This document shows, one piece after another, positions 1 to 11,885 of a stretch of DNA of 64,000 bases. Numbering within the stretch: position 1 is the first letter of the stretch; every line of letters begins with the position of its first letter. Position numbers and translations under genes: made by a program. This stretch comes from Chaetoceros tenuissimus. Taxonomy: Eukaryota > Bacillariophyta > Thalassiosirophyceae > Chaetocerotales > Chaetocerotaceae. A model generated the notes under the pieces. The model searched no databases. It was not told where the DNA came from and saw only the letters and a list, made by a program, of their open reading frames with translations. The stretch is from the NCBI GenBank assembly GCA_021927905.1, contig BLLK01000028.1, forward strand, positions 78,298 to 142,297. The letters are read 5' to 3'.

Positions 1-1242
1 AAGTTTGTTTCATGGCATCTTTTGAGAAATATGACGTCCAAATTCACTATCTACTCAGTGACTGTACCATATGATTAATTTTCATATGAGATTGATATAT
101 ATAAGTGAGAAGCTGCTGAACGAAGATAAGACTGCACGTTATTCTTTTGACTGAATGTGTTCTTGATATATGTGCGAGGTGGTGTTAGTATTCCAATTTC
201 ATATTGTTTGTTGTGAGGATCCAACAAAAAAAGCACATCCAACATCATCAGACATCAGCACATCAGCACACTAAAATTTCAAAACTTTGAAGCTATCCAG
301 CGAGCCAATTACTTCAAGGACATTGTACGTATTCATTACGTACGTACTTCCAAGGTACTTCCCAATAAGTAAATGACTCGATGATTCCGACCGTTGAGTT
401 GAACGAACTTTGTCGCTAAAAATTAAAGCGCATGCCGCATGCCTAACGGAACATTGAAGATTCGATTCAGACTTTAACGACCACGTCAGTTTTATATAAA
501 GATTCTTATTGAATCTTGCTGTCATCCAGTATTTTTAGCTTGTAGTATATCTAAATTAGTTTCAAATGTGTCTGAGTTGCTCTGCGATGGAAAAGTCTTC
601 CGAAAAAATTCAAGAAGAAAATCCTGTGATCCTGTGCTACTACACGATCCCGACGAAACAACATGAGTTACACATAATAGTGCTAGTAATAGAAGAAGAG
701 AGGTGAGTTATCGCCTAGCTAGAGACCGTATTCCACAACCCCTATCACATAGTACCGCACTTGAAGTGAGTAAAAGAAAGTGCTTTTCAAGCTTATATAT
801 TGGTATGTGTTGTGTAGACAGAAATACGTGATGGCTTGCAGAACATTCACGAAGATTCTTTCTTTCACTTGTGGTGATAACTATTTTGAGCTAATCAGGA
901 CACACTGACATAGAAATCGAAGTCGCTGAATCAGTTTTACATTACCAGTTATTTCATTTGTCTATACTCACTCCTTTTTCTTTATATTATTTGATTACTA
1001 CAGTAACTAATATACTTTTCACACATTAGAGGGAGCAGTTCTTCTTATCTGTACCACATACATAAAGTTGAAGACTCGTCATTGCATATCTTGAACAACC
1101 TATACGTATGCCATCAGTCCCCACAACGACTTTTCAACAAAACATAAATTGAATTAAGAAGGAAACTTTCATTAATTCCTTTGAACCAGTAGGATCACAA
1201 TAACATATCTTTGGTTCCAGAAGAGGCCCTATCAAGATAACC
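1..1242. other. Intergenic, no gene seen
   Basis: AT-rich leader region upstream of the CELF-like gene. It holds only short open frames without recognisable domains. A TGACGT hexamer lies near position 33 and an ACGTACGTAC run near 336-350. Nothing else could be supported. Confidence 0.6.
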
Positions 1243-3134
1243 ATGAGCTCAGTTCCGCAGGACGAAAGTGCTCCATCAGCGATTGCAACTGATAAGAATT
1301 CAGATGAAGTAAGTGCATATTCTGATGCTGAGTCTTTGCATGAGAAGCACAAATCTCATTCAGAGTGGGTAAATGAAGAAGATGAATATCAAGAATACGA
1401 AGATGAGGAAGATGATGATGGGGAGAGGCCTATCAAGCTCTTTGTCGGCCAAGTTCCGAAGTCTATGGAGGAAGCAGACTTATTTCCAATTTTTGCAAAG
1501 TATGGACCTATGGAAGATGTAGCTGTGATTCGTGATAAACATACTGGCCAACATCGTGGGTGTGCTTTTATAACATATCTTAACAAAGAGAGTGCAGATC
1601 TATGTGTGCAGGAGTTGCATGGATCCTTTCCTTTTGAAGGAGGAAAAAGACCGGTACAAGTTCGGGTTGCCGGTAAAAAGGACGGTGAGTTAAATAATTG
1701 ATATCATGCATGACTGTTTCTTTATCCAAGGGGTGCATCGCTAACAATTCATACCTTTTTTGGTTCAAAGGCGAAAATAAAGTATTTGTTGGTATGCTTC
1801 CTCGTGATGTCACAGAAGAAATGGTTTTGGAAGTTTTCTCTCGTTATGGACAGATAACTGGGGTTTTTGTACTAAAGTCAAGTGATGGATTCCGCAAAGG
1901 ATGTGCATTTGTAAAATTTATGGATAAAAATGACGCAATCCGTGCAATAAATGAATTGAACAATCAAATTGTATTTCCAGGGTCTGAACGTTCACTAATT
2001 GTCAAGTTTGCAGATTCTAAACCTGAAAGAAAGAATCATCCTCGCTCAAGACCTCCACAACATCCTGTACCATTGGGACGCGGGCATATTTATGGTTCTG
2101 GAGAATTTACGATGAATGCAATCAGCCCTGCAGCATTTCACCGGCAGACATCTTTAAATGGTACTATATACACACCTACCGCAGATAGTACTCCTACAGA
2201 CTCGCCACAGATGAATGGACTTCAAGGACCACCAATGTACCCAGGACATCTTAATATGCCTCCAGCAACTCCGCCACATTTATATAATGGGCATGTGCCA
2301 CCTCATGGGCCTCCACCAACAGACCATCACAATACTGAATATATGTATCATCATCACCCTCCACCACAGAGCATGCCACAATATAGTATGGAACACCCTT
2401 ATCCAATACCACCACAAATGACTCCACCAAGACATGCATATGATCACCGCCCTCAAGCTTCAAACATGCGTCCTCGAGAAGGTCCAGCTGGAGCAAACCT
2501 TTTTATTTACCATTTACCTCACGACCTTACTGATGCTGACCTTGCCACTGCATTTAACCCATTTGGAAATGTAATCAGTGCAAAGGTTTATGTTGATAAA
2601 TACACCGGAGAATCAAAAGGTTTCGGATTTGTATCTTATGATTCCGTCATTGCTGCAGAGCAAGCAATTGAACTTATGAATGGATTTCAAATAGGCAACA
2701 AAAGGCTAAAGGTTCAACATAAAAGAGTGCATCATAGGCAGCCCCAGGCAAGTGCTATGATGCCGACTGGTGGATTAGTTGGGCAAGGACCACCAATTAT
2801 CGGAGGAATTCCGAACAGCATTCCTCCGCCTTCACCACCAAGTTATCATTACGGTATGCCTCCAGCAATGGGAGCTCAGGGTATGACCCATGAAATGGTC
2901 CAAAACTATGTTAACGGTGGACCAGAAACAAATGCAGCTCGCAATATCAACAGTGATAATGTACCGTCAATTCCAGAGCAGCTAAATTCAGGTGAAGTCC
3001 CTGTGCCTTCTATTGAGATTTCATCAACGAAAGATTCTGTCGACAGCGTCGCAGTAGCAAGATCAATGAGCAATATTGAGGCAATTGCAAAAAGTTTCAG
3101 TGGGTTGAATACAGATGATAGAGATGGGAACTAA
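1243..3134 (+). CDS. CELF/Bruno-like RNA-binding protein, three RRMs
   Basis: Predicted regulator of mRNA splicing, translation or stability. Exons are 1243-1684 and 1771-3134, giving 601 aa. The 86-bp intron (GTGAGT donor, CAAAG acceptor) rejoins the frame at the start of RRM2. An acidic N-terminus (about residues 41-60) precedes RRM1 (about 64-143, RNP1-like HRGCAFITY). RRM2 follows at about 150-228 (KGCAFVKF), and RRM3 at about 388-465 (RNP2-like LFIYHL, RNP1 KGFGFVSY). Two adjacent RRMs, a long Pro/His/Met-rich linker and a C-terminal third RRM are the CELF/Bruno arrangement. The linker (about 240-385) is low complexity and rich in PP and HH. Start chosen: the ATG at 1243 opens the acidic leader directly. 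The family call is strong; the target RNAs are unknown. Confidence 0.9.
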
Positions 3135-3393
3135 ATTACTTTGTAGAATCCAAGGACACAGACTACGTGTTCTTTATTCTTATGGAGTGAGGATTTTAAT
3201 ACTATCAGTGATGCTGCATCCATTTTGATTCCATCATTTTATAATATTCTTTTCCTACCTGAGTCTCTTTGAATCAAGACGCAATAAATGCTTTTTGAGA
3301 GAGAGAGAACAAAAAGCTCCTGGATTAAACTGTAAAACTAACTTTTTAAAAATATGATTTTTAAAGAAAAAAGACTTTTTTCAATGAGCCTTT

Positions 3394-4264
3394 TTAAAAC
3401 AGCATTGCGTCTTTTTTTAATCTGTTTTTCTTCCATGTTGGCAATGAAAGAAATGATTCCTTCGTCATCTTAAATACTTGATCAAATTCTTCATCTGTGA
3501 GAGCCAATTCTTTTTTTGTTGGGTCTATGCCAATTGATGATGTATCTGATAATGTTTTCAGTCTCTCATAGGGAATGAAACCGCTTGAATCCAATGATAC
3601 CATCTCTTTCATCTCCTTTTCCATTGGATCCTGCTGTGTATCTTCTTTTTCTATTTTGGGTGTTTGTGCTTCTTCTATATTGACCGTCCCAATTTTTGTT
3701 GTCAAATGATTCAACGTACAAGTAGCTACGCTTTGATTCGACAGTGCCTCATCTTTCGATAGACCAATGTCCTCCTCTTTCATATTAGGCCAAACTTCTA
3801 TTTCCAAATCGCAACCCTCGAAAACATTTAATACACCATTTTTATGCATAGATGCCCTTCCTTTGGACATTACACCAACCTTGTCTCCACTATAAACGAA
3901 TGAAGCAAATCTGCCACTTGTCAATTTTGTTCCACCAAATATTGGTTGATCATCTGGAAAGTTCTGTGAAGCTGCACATATTCCTCCATTTCCTTTTGAC
4001 AACAAAGTAATATCTGTCTTGGAACCTTCTACATATGTTGCAAGAATATAAGTTATCTCATTATTTGAATCATCACGTACTTGGCTCCAAGCTAAGACAG
4101 GTTAAGGAAAAATGTAAGAGTCAGTTTTACGGCATAATACAAATAGAAAGGAACAAAGATATATCTAGTCATGTCAACTTACTCTCTGCAATAATTGGAA
4201 GCACGTTGACGCCAGACTTTTTCTTTACTCCTCCTGATCTCGGATCTGTCAATAGAGTCGGCAT
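3394..4264 (-). CDS. ADF-H (coactosin-like) plus villin headpiece actin-binding protein
   Basis: Predicted F-actin-binding protein. Exons are 4264-4183 and 4091-3394 on the minus strand (259 aa), with a 91-bp intron (GTAAGT...TTAG). After a short leader, residues of about 20-145 resemble a coactosin/Abp1-type ADF homology domain: WSQVRDDSNNEITYILATYV near the start, then GRFASFVYSGDKVGVMSKGR and MHKNGVLNVFEGCDLEIEV. The last 60 residues form a villin headpiece with the core pattern DEEFDQVFKMTKESFLSLP and the terminal WKKNRLKKDAMLF, the Lys-rich actin-contact face. A Glu/Lys linker joins the two. Both modules bind actin filaments, so the protein could bridge or bundle them (inference). The first exon is short but necessary to complete the ADF-H fold. 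Confidence 0.8.
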
Positions 4265-4605
4265 TCTATCAAGTTAAAGAGACGACGATTCGAAAACATG
4301 TAATTTACAGGAAATAAACAGATGAAATGCTGCTCTTTTTCTTTTGTTTTGGCCGTTTGGCCAAAACACGAGAGCACATAGCAGTGATGAAAAGATGTTT
4401 TTTGCGATTATTACCAATGACGCCAACAAAATTAGTCCCATTATTCCTCTATTCCTTCCCTTGCCCTTTCTTTCTTATTCTGACAGCTGACAGAACCACA
4501 AAAATTTCAATTTCACATTTTTTATTACATGTTTTTTCTGTGAGAGTGAAAGGACTCAACTTGATCTAGTACAAAAGAAAGAAGTCGAATATACCACACA
4601 AAATC

Positions 4606-6771
4606 ATGAAGTTGTCTCATATCTTGTGGCTTGCGGCATTTTGTTCTTTGAATGGACGTCATCTCGTGGCTTCATTCGCGACACCAAGAATATTGGGCAA
4701 TACTCTTAGATCAGGACAAACGCTCTACATGGCAGAAGGTAAAACTGCAGCAGCTAAAAAGAAAAAGAGCCGCACGAACAAAAAGCGTAATTCCAACAGA
4801 GCAAAACCATTGAAGAATCCAAATGAAATACAAACATGTCGTATCTTTGGAGTTGAAGTAGATCCAGATGAATTAGGTTCTTCTGCAATTATACAAGGCG
4901 TAGGCGATGCATCTACGGTACATGAATTGTATCTATCTCAGCCTGTTTTGGATAGTCTGTTGAAGAGATTAAGAACTAAAGAAAAATCTGAGAATCTGTC
5001 GCTGCCATCTCAAATCAAAGCTGTCAAGGTTGTTCGTAGGTCGTTGGATGCAAGAAAGAAAAAGGTGTTGAATGAAGGACCAAGGTATACATATGTCATG
5101 GATGTTGATATCACGAAACAAGGAATAAGAGATTTGAAACTTAAGAATCAGCCAGGTAGAATGGAATTTGTAACCCCAGATATGCTCGGAATAAGTGAGA
5201 CTTTGTCTTCAGACACATCTCCATCTTCTAATGATTTGCCTACTGTGATTGTAGTAGGAGCTGGTCCTTGCGGTTTGTTTTGTGCGCTCGCATTGGCACA
5301 AAGTAAAAAATGTAAACCAATTTTGATTGAACGTGGGCAACCTGTCGAATCTCGGGGCAAAGACATTGGCGCATTGATTCATCGAAAGCAAATCAATGAG
5401 GAGAGTAATTTTGCGTTTGGAGAAGGAGGTGCAGGAACATGGTCTGATGGAAAGCTCACTACAAGAATTGGTCGAAATTCAAAGAATGTTCGAAGTGTTC
5501 TTGAAACTCTGGTTGAACATGGTGCGCCTTCAAAAATACTCATTGATGGAGCACCTCATTTAGGAACAGACAATTTAGTGAAACTATTGCGCTCCATGAG
5601 ATATGAAATTAGAAGATTGGGAGGCGAAGTTCATTTTGGAGCAAAAATGACAAAAGTAATTGTAGATGATGAAAAGGTACTTGGTGTTGATGTCGAATAC
5701 TCGGAATCATTTGAACGTGGCATTGACAAAAATAAACAAAAAGCAGTTGGATTGAAAGAGACACTTCGTGGAGATGCGGTTGTTATGGCGACTGGTCATA
5801 GTGCTAGAGATGTCTTCGAAGAACTTCATAAAGCTGGAGTTGAACTAGAGGCAAAAGGTTTTGCAGCTGGATTCCGAGTAGAGCATCCGCAGAAAGTAAT
5901 AAACAAGATTCAATATGGAGATAATTGGGGCTCATCGGCGTACTCAGGAAAAAAGGTCACTGACGATGTTAACACTGCTTTCTTTCAAGAAAGCGAAGAG
6001 AAACATGATGGAATATTACCCGTATCATCGTATCGACTTGCAACAGACAAAGCATTTGATGGCAAAGATAGTAGAGGCGCATATTCATTTTGTATGTGTC
6101 CAGGTGGACAGATAGTCCCAGCATCTACCACAGCTGATGAATGTTGTGTAAATGGAATGTCCTTTTCTCGAAGAGATAGTGTCTGGGCAAATGCAGCTCT
6201 TGTTTGTACAGTAGCTCCCGATGATCCTATTCTAGATGAATATAGAGAGAAATATGGAGTCCTTGCAGGCATTGAGTTTCAAAGAGAAATGGAACGCCGT
6301 GCAGCAATAATGGGTGGAGGCAACTTTGTGGTACCTGTACAAAGACTTACAGATTTCGTGAATGAAGTACCTTCAACATCTGCTCCATCATCTAGTTACA
6401 AACTCGGTGTAAAACCATCAGCTTGTCATGAAATCTATCCCTACCCCATGACAAAAGCTCTACAATCTGCAGTGGTTGACCATTTTGAGAAACAAATGCC
6501 AGGTTTCCTCTGTGAGTCTGCACTCCTTCATGCTGTAGAAACTAGAACTTCTTCACCAGTTAGAATAAAGAGAGATCCTGAGACCCTCCAAGCAATAGGT
6601 AAATCTGGATTATTTCCTGCTGGTGAAGGAGCTGGATATGCAGGCGGAATTGTTAGCGCCGCAGTTGATGGACTTGTTGTCGCAGATACTATTCTTGATG
6701 ATTTGTTTTTAGAAGAGGGAGTTGAAAAATCTTCAAAAGCTAGAGAAAAGTCTGTTGGATTCGAATATTAG
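4606..6771 (+). CDS. Plastid-targeted FAD-dependent dehydrogenase (COG2509-like)
   Basis: 721 aa, single exon. The N-terminus is a hydrophobic signal peptide ending LVAS followed by FATPR, an ASAFAP-type site, so import into the complex plastid is predicted. A basic linker follows. The FAD-binding Rossmann motif VIVVGAGPCGLFCALALA lies at about 212-230, and a second conserved block, FGEGGAGTWSDGKLTTRIG, at about 270-288. The C-terminal GEGAGYAGGIVSAAVDG is the usual FAD-contact block of this family. The family consists of uncharacterised FAD dehydrogenases related to the aminoacetone-oxidase/HI0933 group; substrate unknown. The roughly 150-residue region before the Rossmann fold also occurs in bacterial family members. 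ATG at 4606 is the only start that retains the signal peptide. Confidence 0.82.
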   Translation: MKLSHILWLAAFCSLNGRHLVASFATPRILGNTLRSGQTLYMAEGKTAAAKKKKSRTNKKRNSNRAKPLKNPNEIQTCRIFGVEVDPDELGSSAIIQGVGDASTVHELYLSQPVLDSLLKRLRTKEKSENLSLPSQIKAVKVVRRSLDARKKKVLNEGPRYTYVMDVDITKQGIRDLKLKNQPGRMEFVTPDMLGISETLSSDTSPSSNDLPTVIVVGAGPCGLFCALALAQSKKCKPILIERGQPVESRGKDIGALIHRKQINEESNFAFGEGGAGTWSDGKLTTRIGRNSKNVRSVLETLVEHGAPSKILIDGAPHLGTDNLVKLLRSMRYEIRRLGGEVHFGAKMTKVIVDDEKVLGVDVEYSESFERGIDKNKQKAVGLKETLRGDAVVMATGHSARDVFEELHKAGVELEAKGFAAGFRVEHPQKVINKIQYGDNWGSSAYSGKKVTDDVNTAFFQESEEKHDGILPVSSYRLATDKAFDGKDSRGAYSFCMCPGGQIVPASTTADECCVNGMSFSRRDSVWANAALVCTVAPDDPILDEYREKYGVLAGIEFQREMERRAAIMGGGNFVVPVQRLTDFVNEVPSTSAPSSSYKLGVKPSACHEIYPYPMTKALQSAVVDHFEKQMPGFLCESALLHAVETRTSSPVRIKRDPETLQAIGKSGLFPAGEGAGYAGGIVSAAVDGLVVADTILDDLFLEEGVEKSSKAREKSVGFEY

Positions 6772-6965
6772 ATAATTGATATTGTAACAACACAAAAGTT
6801 CAGTTAAAAGTGCGATCGATTGTAAGCTAAAGTCCATATTTAATTTACTGCAGTATCCATTTTTTCGAATTTACATTTAAAAGGCAAATAAGCTTGTAAA
6901 GGAATCTCTTCACTTTTTCAGTCTCTTGGTGCATCTTTTCTACCTCTGCATTGTCATATAAAATT

Positions 6966-7493
6966 ATGGATCCTAGAATCAAAATCACCACTATTGGAGA
7001 TAGTGGTGTTGGCAAGACTTCAATATTGAAAAGATACTGTGAAAGAAATGTAGCATCGAATCACATCAATACCACTCCTACAATTGGTGTCGATTACGGC
7101 AGTTTTCGGGAGGAGAGTAAAGCAGGCCGACTCATCTACGTAGATCTGTTTGACTTGTCTGGAAAAGACAAATATCAAAATGTTAGGAAGGAGTTCTACG
7201 AAGGTACTGACATCTTCTTACTTGTCTTTGACCTTGATGATGAAAAAAGCTTCCAAAGCCTGAACAAATGGCTAAAAGAAATTAGTCCTTTTGTCAATCT
7301 GAGAACAAATGTTTGTCTTGTGGGAAACAAATCAGATATTGAGTCATCGCGATGCGTATCTGCTGAAGATTTGGAAAAGTTTGTGCAGGAAAATCCACTC
7401 AGTCAACAGTATAAAGTCACTTGTATGTATGGAACTTCAGTCGAGGATATGTTTGAGGACATCTTCTGTCGATGGTGGAAGTCTAGCGTTTGA
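6966..7493 (+). CDS. Rab-like small GTPase, RBJ/DNAJC27-type without J domain
   Basis: 175 aa Ras-superfamily GTPase. G1 is GDSGVGKTS (11-19), G2 TIGVDYG (39-45), G3 DLSGK (63-67) and G4 NKSD (121-124). The blocks LKRYCER, TIGVDYG and VRKEFYEGTD resemble the RBJ/DNAJC27 GTPase more than ordinary Rabs. The catalytic Gln after G3 is replaced by Lys67, so intrinsic GTP hydrolysis is probably low (inference). The C-terminus (WWKSSV) has no prenylatable Cys, and no DnaJ domain follows, unlike animal DNAJC27. The open frame extends upstream only to a TTG; the first ATG is at 6966. Its stop lies 23 bp from the stop of the convergent LRR-IQ gene, so their 3' UTRs must overlap. Confidence 0.8.
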   Translation: MDPRIKITTIGDSGVGKTSILKRYCERNVASNHINTTPTIGVDYGSFREESKAGRLIYVDLFDLSGKDKYQNVRKEFYEGTDIFLLVFDLDDEKSFQSLNKWLKEISPFVNLRTNVCLVGNKSDIESSRCVSAEDLEKFVQENPLSQQYKVTCMYGTSVEDMFEDIFCRWWKSSV

Positions 7494-7516
7494 AGCCCTA
7501 TAAAAATACATTAGTT

Positions 7517-10500
7517 TTATTGCTTAATTTTAGCAAAGAGAGTTGCTAGCTCATTGTTTTTCCTTCTCCAAAATTTTTTTCCCAAGTGCTTAAAACGTAA
7601 CGCGTCGAGCAAGCGAAGAAATGGCTGTGTCAAAAATGGATATGACTTTACAATGCGTTGAAAGTCATCGAAATGTAACACTAAAACGCCTTCCATATTC
7701 TTGGAGGCGAATTGTCCAAAAGCTTCTACTGCCAGCCTCCTTGCAAAGGAAAGGTTTTCGACAGAAAGCGTCAAGTCTATCAAGGCTTCCCAATTTTCCA
7801 AGTTTATGCCTTCGTCACCTTTGTATGGACCTTGAGAGAATTGATCAAACATGATTCTGACCGCCTCTTGCTTCGAGAGCATAGCTGCGCGGACAATAGC
7901 TTCAGTATATGAAGCAAAGGAAAGTTTGTCATGTGGAAAGATCCAATCGGCAAAATCACTCTGTGGTTCTCTTACAAAGTGAAAGAATTCGAGGTAGTGA
8001 GTAAAACCCGTTTGGTTCAAATCCAAAACTTCATTCCATATACTAAAAAAAGTATGAAAGACGTTAGGCCACAACAAGAACTCAAAGCTTAAGTACTCCA
8101 ACTGTTTACTCCATAGCGGATTCTCCTCAAATTCTTCCAACAATGCCTTGCGAAATGACACTAAGTGTGGATTCTTTGGTAGCGGAATAGTGCTTCTATT
8201 CCTTCTACTTATTTTCATATGATATTGGAGCATAGCCTTTTTTGTTTCCTCAGCATTTCTTTCTTGTTCTCTTTTCTGTGCAATTGAAAGCTGCATTTTT
8301 GGTAAGAAATTTACCACAGTCCTCACATTCTTCATCTTGTTGCGAAAACTTTTCTTTTTTTTCTCCAATCTCATTATTCCATTCAATCTTTCTTCCGCAT
8401 AAAGTTTTGCATTTAGTTTTTCCTCTTCCTCTATTGCTAGTATCTCTTGTTCCCTCTTCATACGTAAAAATTGTCGTAGTGCATTCTGGATTTTAACGGC
8501 ACTTCTTATTCTTGACCTCATGATCAAATTATTAATGTTCTCCTGGATTCTTTTTTCAGCTGCAACTTGCTTAGCTCTCTTCTCCTTTTCACGTTTTACT
8601 AGCTCTTGTTCATGGCAAGCATGCACAAGCATTCTCCATTTGCAACGAGTCCTCCAAATTCTCTGAATTGTTTTGACTGCGTCAATGTACTTCAAATACC
8701 ATATGCGCTGCCTGAAGTCACTCCACATGGATTGTATAACTCTGGCAGCTTGAATTCTTTTGCGGTGGCTTTCTAGTTTGTGTAGTTTATGTTTTCGAAC
8801 TACTGTTTTGAACCAGGACGACAAAAGCAATGCAGCATCATTTCGCTGCTTGAACTTTATAATCTTTTTGCAAATATTCAACGCTGAAAAAATGCTCTTC
8901 TTGAAAAGATGCTTGGACACATCCATCCACTTCTTTTGCACCATTTCTTGCTTCAGCTTATTCTTACGGCGTCTGAACCATGTTTGAAGGAATGAGGCTG
9001 ATTTGTCCTCTCTATATTTGTCATATCTCACTTGATAAATCTTCTTTAGAGCTTTGACAACTTTTTTTCGTCGAAATCTACTAGTGACAAAGTTTGTAAT
9101 TATAGTAGCACTGCGTCTCCTACGAAGGAATCGTGCTCTAATAGCCTTTGAAATGTGAAGACTTCTCTTTTCATGGTTCATTACTCTTACCCACCGTTGA
9201 ATCAGTACTGTCGAACGATGTCTTTTGAAGACAATTGCTTTCCTTTCCTTTACAAATGTTTTGGACCAACTCCTGAAATTGTCCTTAATTCTTTCAAGAG
9301 ATCTTGCACGATTTTGAAGCTGAGCTCTCCAGATTCTCTGGATCTTATTTACATGGATAGATTTCGTTGTTGTATGAAACAAATGCAACCTAATCATCAT
9401 TAGCCGCCAGTTTGAGATACAGTTTGTTGTAATGATTGCTTCGTCTTCATAGAAACAATTGTCGAAAAAGAATTCTCTCGTTGGTACTTCTTCCTTCTCA
9501 AATATCGCCCCATCGACATCCGAGGAATTCTTATCATCTCCGTTCTTACAGCAAGTTCGTTCTCCAATATCACAACTACGAGTAGTAGCATTGAGATCTC
9601 GTTGCATCAACAGATTCATAATCTTCATTTTTTCAAGTGCCTTCCTTATAGCGATAGTTCGATCAATATACTTTCTTGCCAAATTTTGAATTATAGTGGC
9701 AGCCTTGTTCCGAATAGCACTTCTTCTAGCACTACGTTTCGCGTAGAGATACTTTAGGAAACAAGCCACAATTACGTTTGCGCTTTTGTTCATCATCCTA
9801 AGGATGTTCATATACTGCCTTTGCTCTTTTTCGTCATAGAGTGGAATGAATTTTGACTTGTGGAACTTGCATGCTGTACCAATTACATTGCAAAGTTGCT
9901 TCTCATCTACCCCACAGTCTTTAGTATTGAATGATTGCAAAAAGAGAGGCAACTTTGTTGGGAATGTGCTCATTTCTATACCACCTACATCAAATCTTTC
10001 CATTGAAAGGCACCTCGCGAGGACTTGAAAAACGGACCTTTGGGTAACTTTGAAACAGTTGCGAAGTAGTAATGACTTTAAAAGACGACAAAACATGCTG
10101 ATGTTCAGCACTGACTCATCTGTCACCAATGTATTACTCAGGTCAAGTGCAAGTAGTCTATGGCAACCACGAACTAAAGCTATAACTCCGTCATCTGTGA
10201 TTGCTTTACACGACGATAGATCAATTCTTTGCAGGTATTTACAATTGGATAAGGCTCGGATGGCAATATCGCTTACATTCTTCATACACTTTAACGATAC
10301 CTCGGTAATAAGGCTACATCTGTTCGCTAAACTAACAATGGCTTTGTCATTGAGTTTGCAAAAGTCACCTCGAAAAACTTTTAGGGATGAACAATGTCGT
10401 CCAATCCAATAAACTCCAGATCCTATGCGAGAAACCTGGCCTAAACCTCCAGCTGAAATATCTAGTATCTCTAAAAAGGGGCAACTATTTGCTACAGCTT

Positions 10501-11652
10501 TCATTCCTTCATCGCAAATCAGAGGGCATCCAACTAAGTAAAGCTGCTCAAGTTTTCCACAGATTTTTGCTAGGCGTACTAAAGTCAACGAAGTAATTGC
10601 TTTACATTGGGAGAGATTAAGATTGATCAAAGACAATTGTTCTGACAATTCAATGGTCTCGAATGCATCATCCGTTACTTGATTACACTTTGCTAATGAT
10701 AATACTTCAAGACTTGTGTGTGTGCGGGTGAGACCAAAATTAGGCTTGGACTTGAAACAGTTAAGGAAAAAGAACGTACCTCCTACAACGGAACAAGATC
10801 TGAGAAATGCTTGTGTCATGGAAACTAGAGCAGGCACTAAGATCGAGATTGGTCAATTGTCTGCAAGAACTTATATATGCCAGAGCCGAATCTCCTATAC
10901 TCAAGCCCTTCAGGTATAATTGTTTTACTTTTGACCTACCACCAACAAGACTGAAATTTACGTTTGTATGAGATAGATTGAGGCTAACTAAAACACCAGG
11001 GTCGTTTTCGAAGAAATAAATAAATGCATTGCTTGAAAATGATGTACTTCGGAGATCTAAAGATAGTGCATTTTAAGTTTATGTTTCTGAAAATTCAAAA
11101 GACAACCAAGAAACCGAGAGACTTACCTAGCCTCTTGAGTTTCTTATGCATCTTGATATTATCAGAGAGAAGAAGTAAACTTTCGTCATTCAGTCGGTAC
11201 AATCCCCTCATATTAAACTCGACGAGGTACTTCAGCTTCATGATATCCCGAAAACCTCGATCGTCGATTAAAGAGCAAAAACTGAGATTCAGCGTTTCCA
11301 ACCTGGGAAATGATATTGAAATCAATGCACAAGACCTATTTGTAATCAGTTTACATTCTGATAAGTTGAGCTTTTTGAGTTGGTAGTTTAGAAGCCTTGC
11401 TTCGTGTAGGCAAGATTCTTTTGCAGATTGACGCTGTAACCACAAAGTACAAAACGATTCAACAAACACATCTTCTACATGCTTGATTCGAGACAAATCC
11501 ACAGAAATACATTCTCTCCTTGCATGTTTGAAAACTTTTGAGTTATTCAACTGTATGGGAAAATCAGATAAGTCCAAGTGATTCCTTGATGACACGTAAG
11601 CCAAGAGAAAAGTAAGACTCTTCCATTCTAAAATTTTGACTTCACTGGTCAT
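7517..11652 (-). CDS. Leucine-rich repeat, multi-IQ, EF-hand-like protein
   Basis: Large predicted calmodulin-binding scaffold of 1332 aa. Exons on the minus strand are 11652-11127, 11056-10780 and 10712-7517. Introns are 70 bp (GTAAGT...TTTAG) and 67 bp (GTACGT...CAAG); both restore the LRR register (LKRLDLRS; FRCRSLEVLSL). Residues from about 80 to 520 are cysteine-containing LRRs of the F-box-LRR/AMN1 kind, for example LSSCKAITDDGVIALVRGC. From about 590 to 1030 there are many IQ-like helices, such as AATIIQNLARKYI, AVKTIQRIWRTRCK and AVKIQNALRQFLRMKR, with long Arg/Lys-rich coils. The last 170 residues look like degenerate EF-hands (VLDLNQTGFTHYLEF). No F-box was seen. A cytoskeletal or flagellar-type role is possible but unproven. 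Confidence 0.8.
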
Positions 11653-11885
11653 TCCTTAATTTTTTAATATTCTCAAAGGCTTTTTTGTTTTCATTATTTA
11701 TTCATCATTTACAAATAAAATTAGATTGATTTCGTTTCCCCTTCAAAAGTTTGTTGTTGTTCGATTCGATTCCAATTTTGGTTGTCAAATGTTAACAACG
11801 TACGTATAGAATTGAAATCCGTACAGTACATAATATTTTCATCATATTGAAAGATTTTCTTTTCTTTGCCTAGTTTATAAAATAT

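Noticed and set aside
4327-4569. 80-aa plus frame between the ADF-H gene and the FAD dehydrogenase
   Set aside because: Poly-T-derived hydrophobic frame in the 5' flank of the dehydrogenase.
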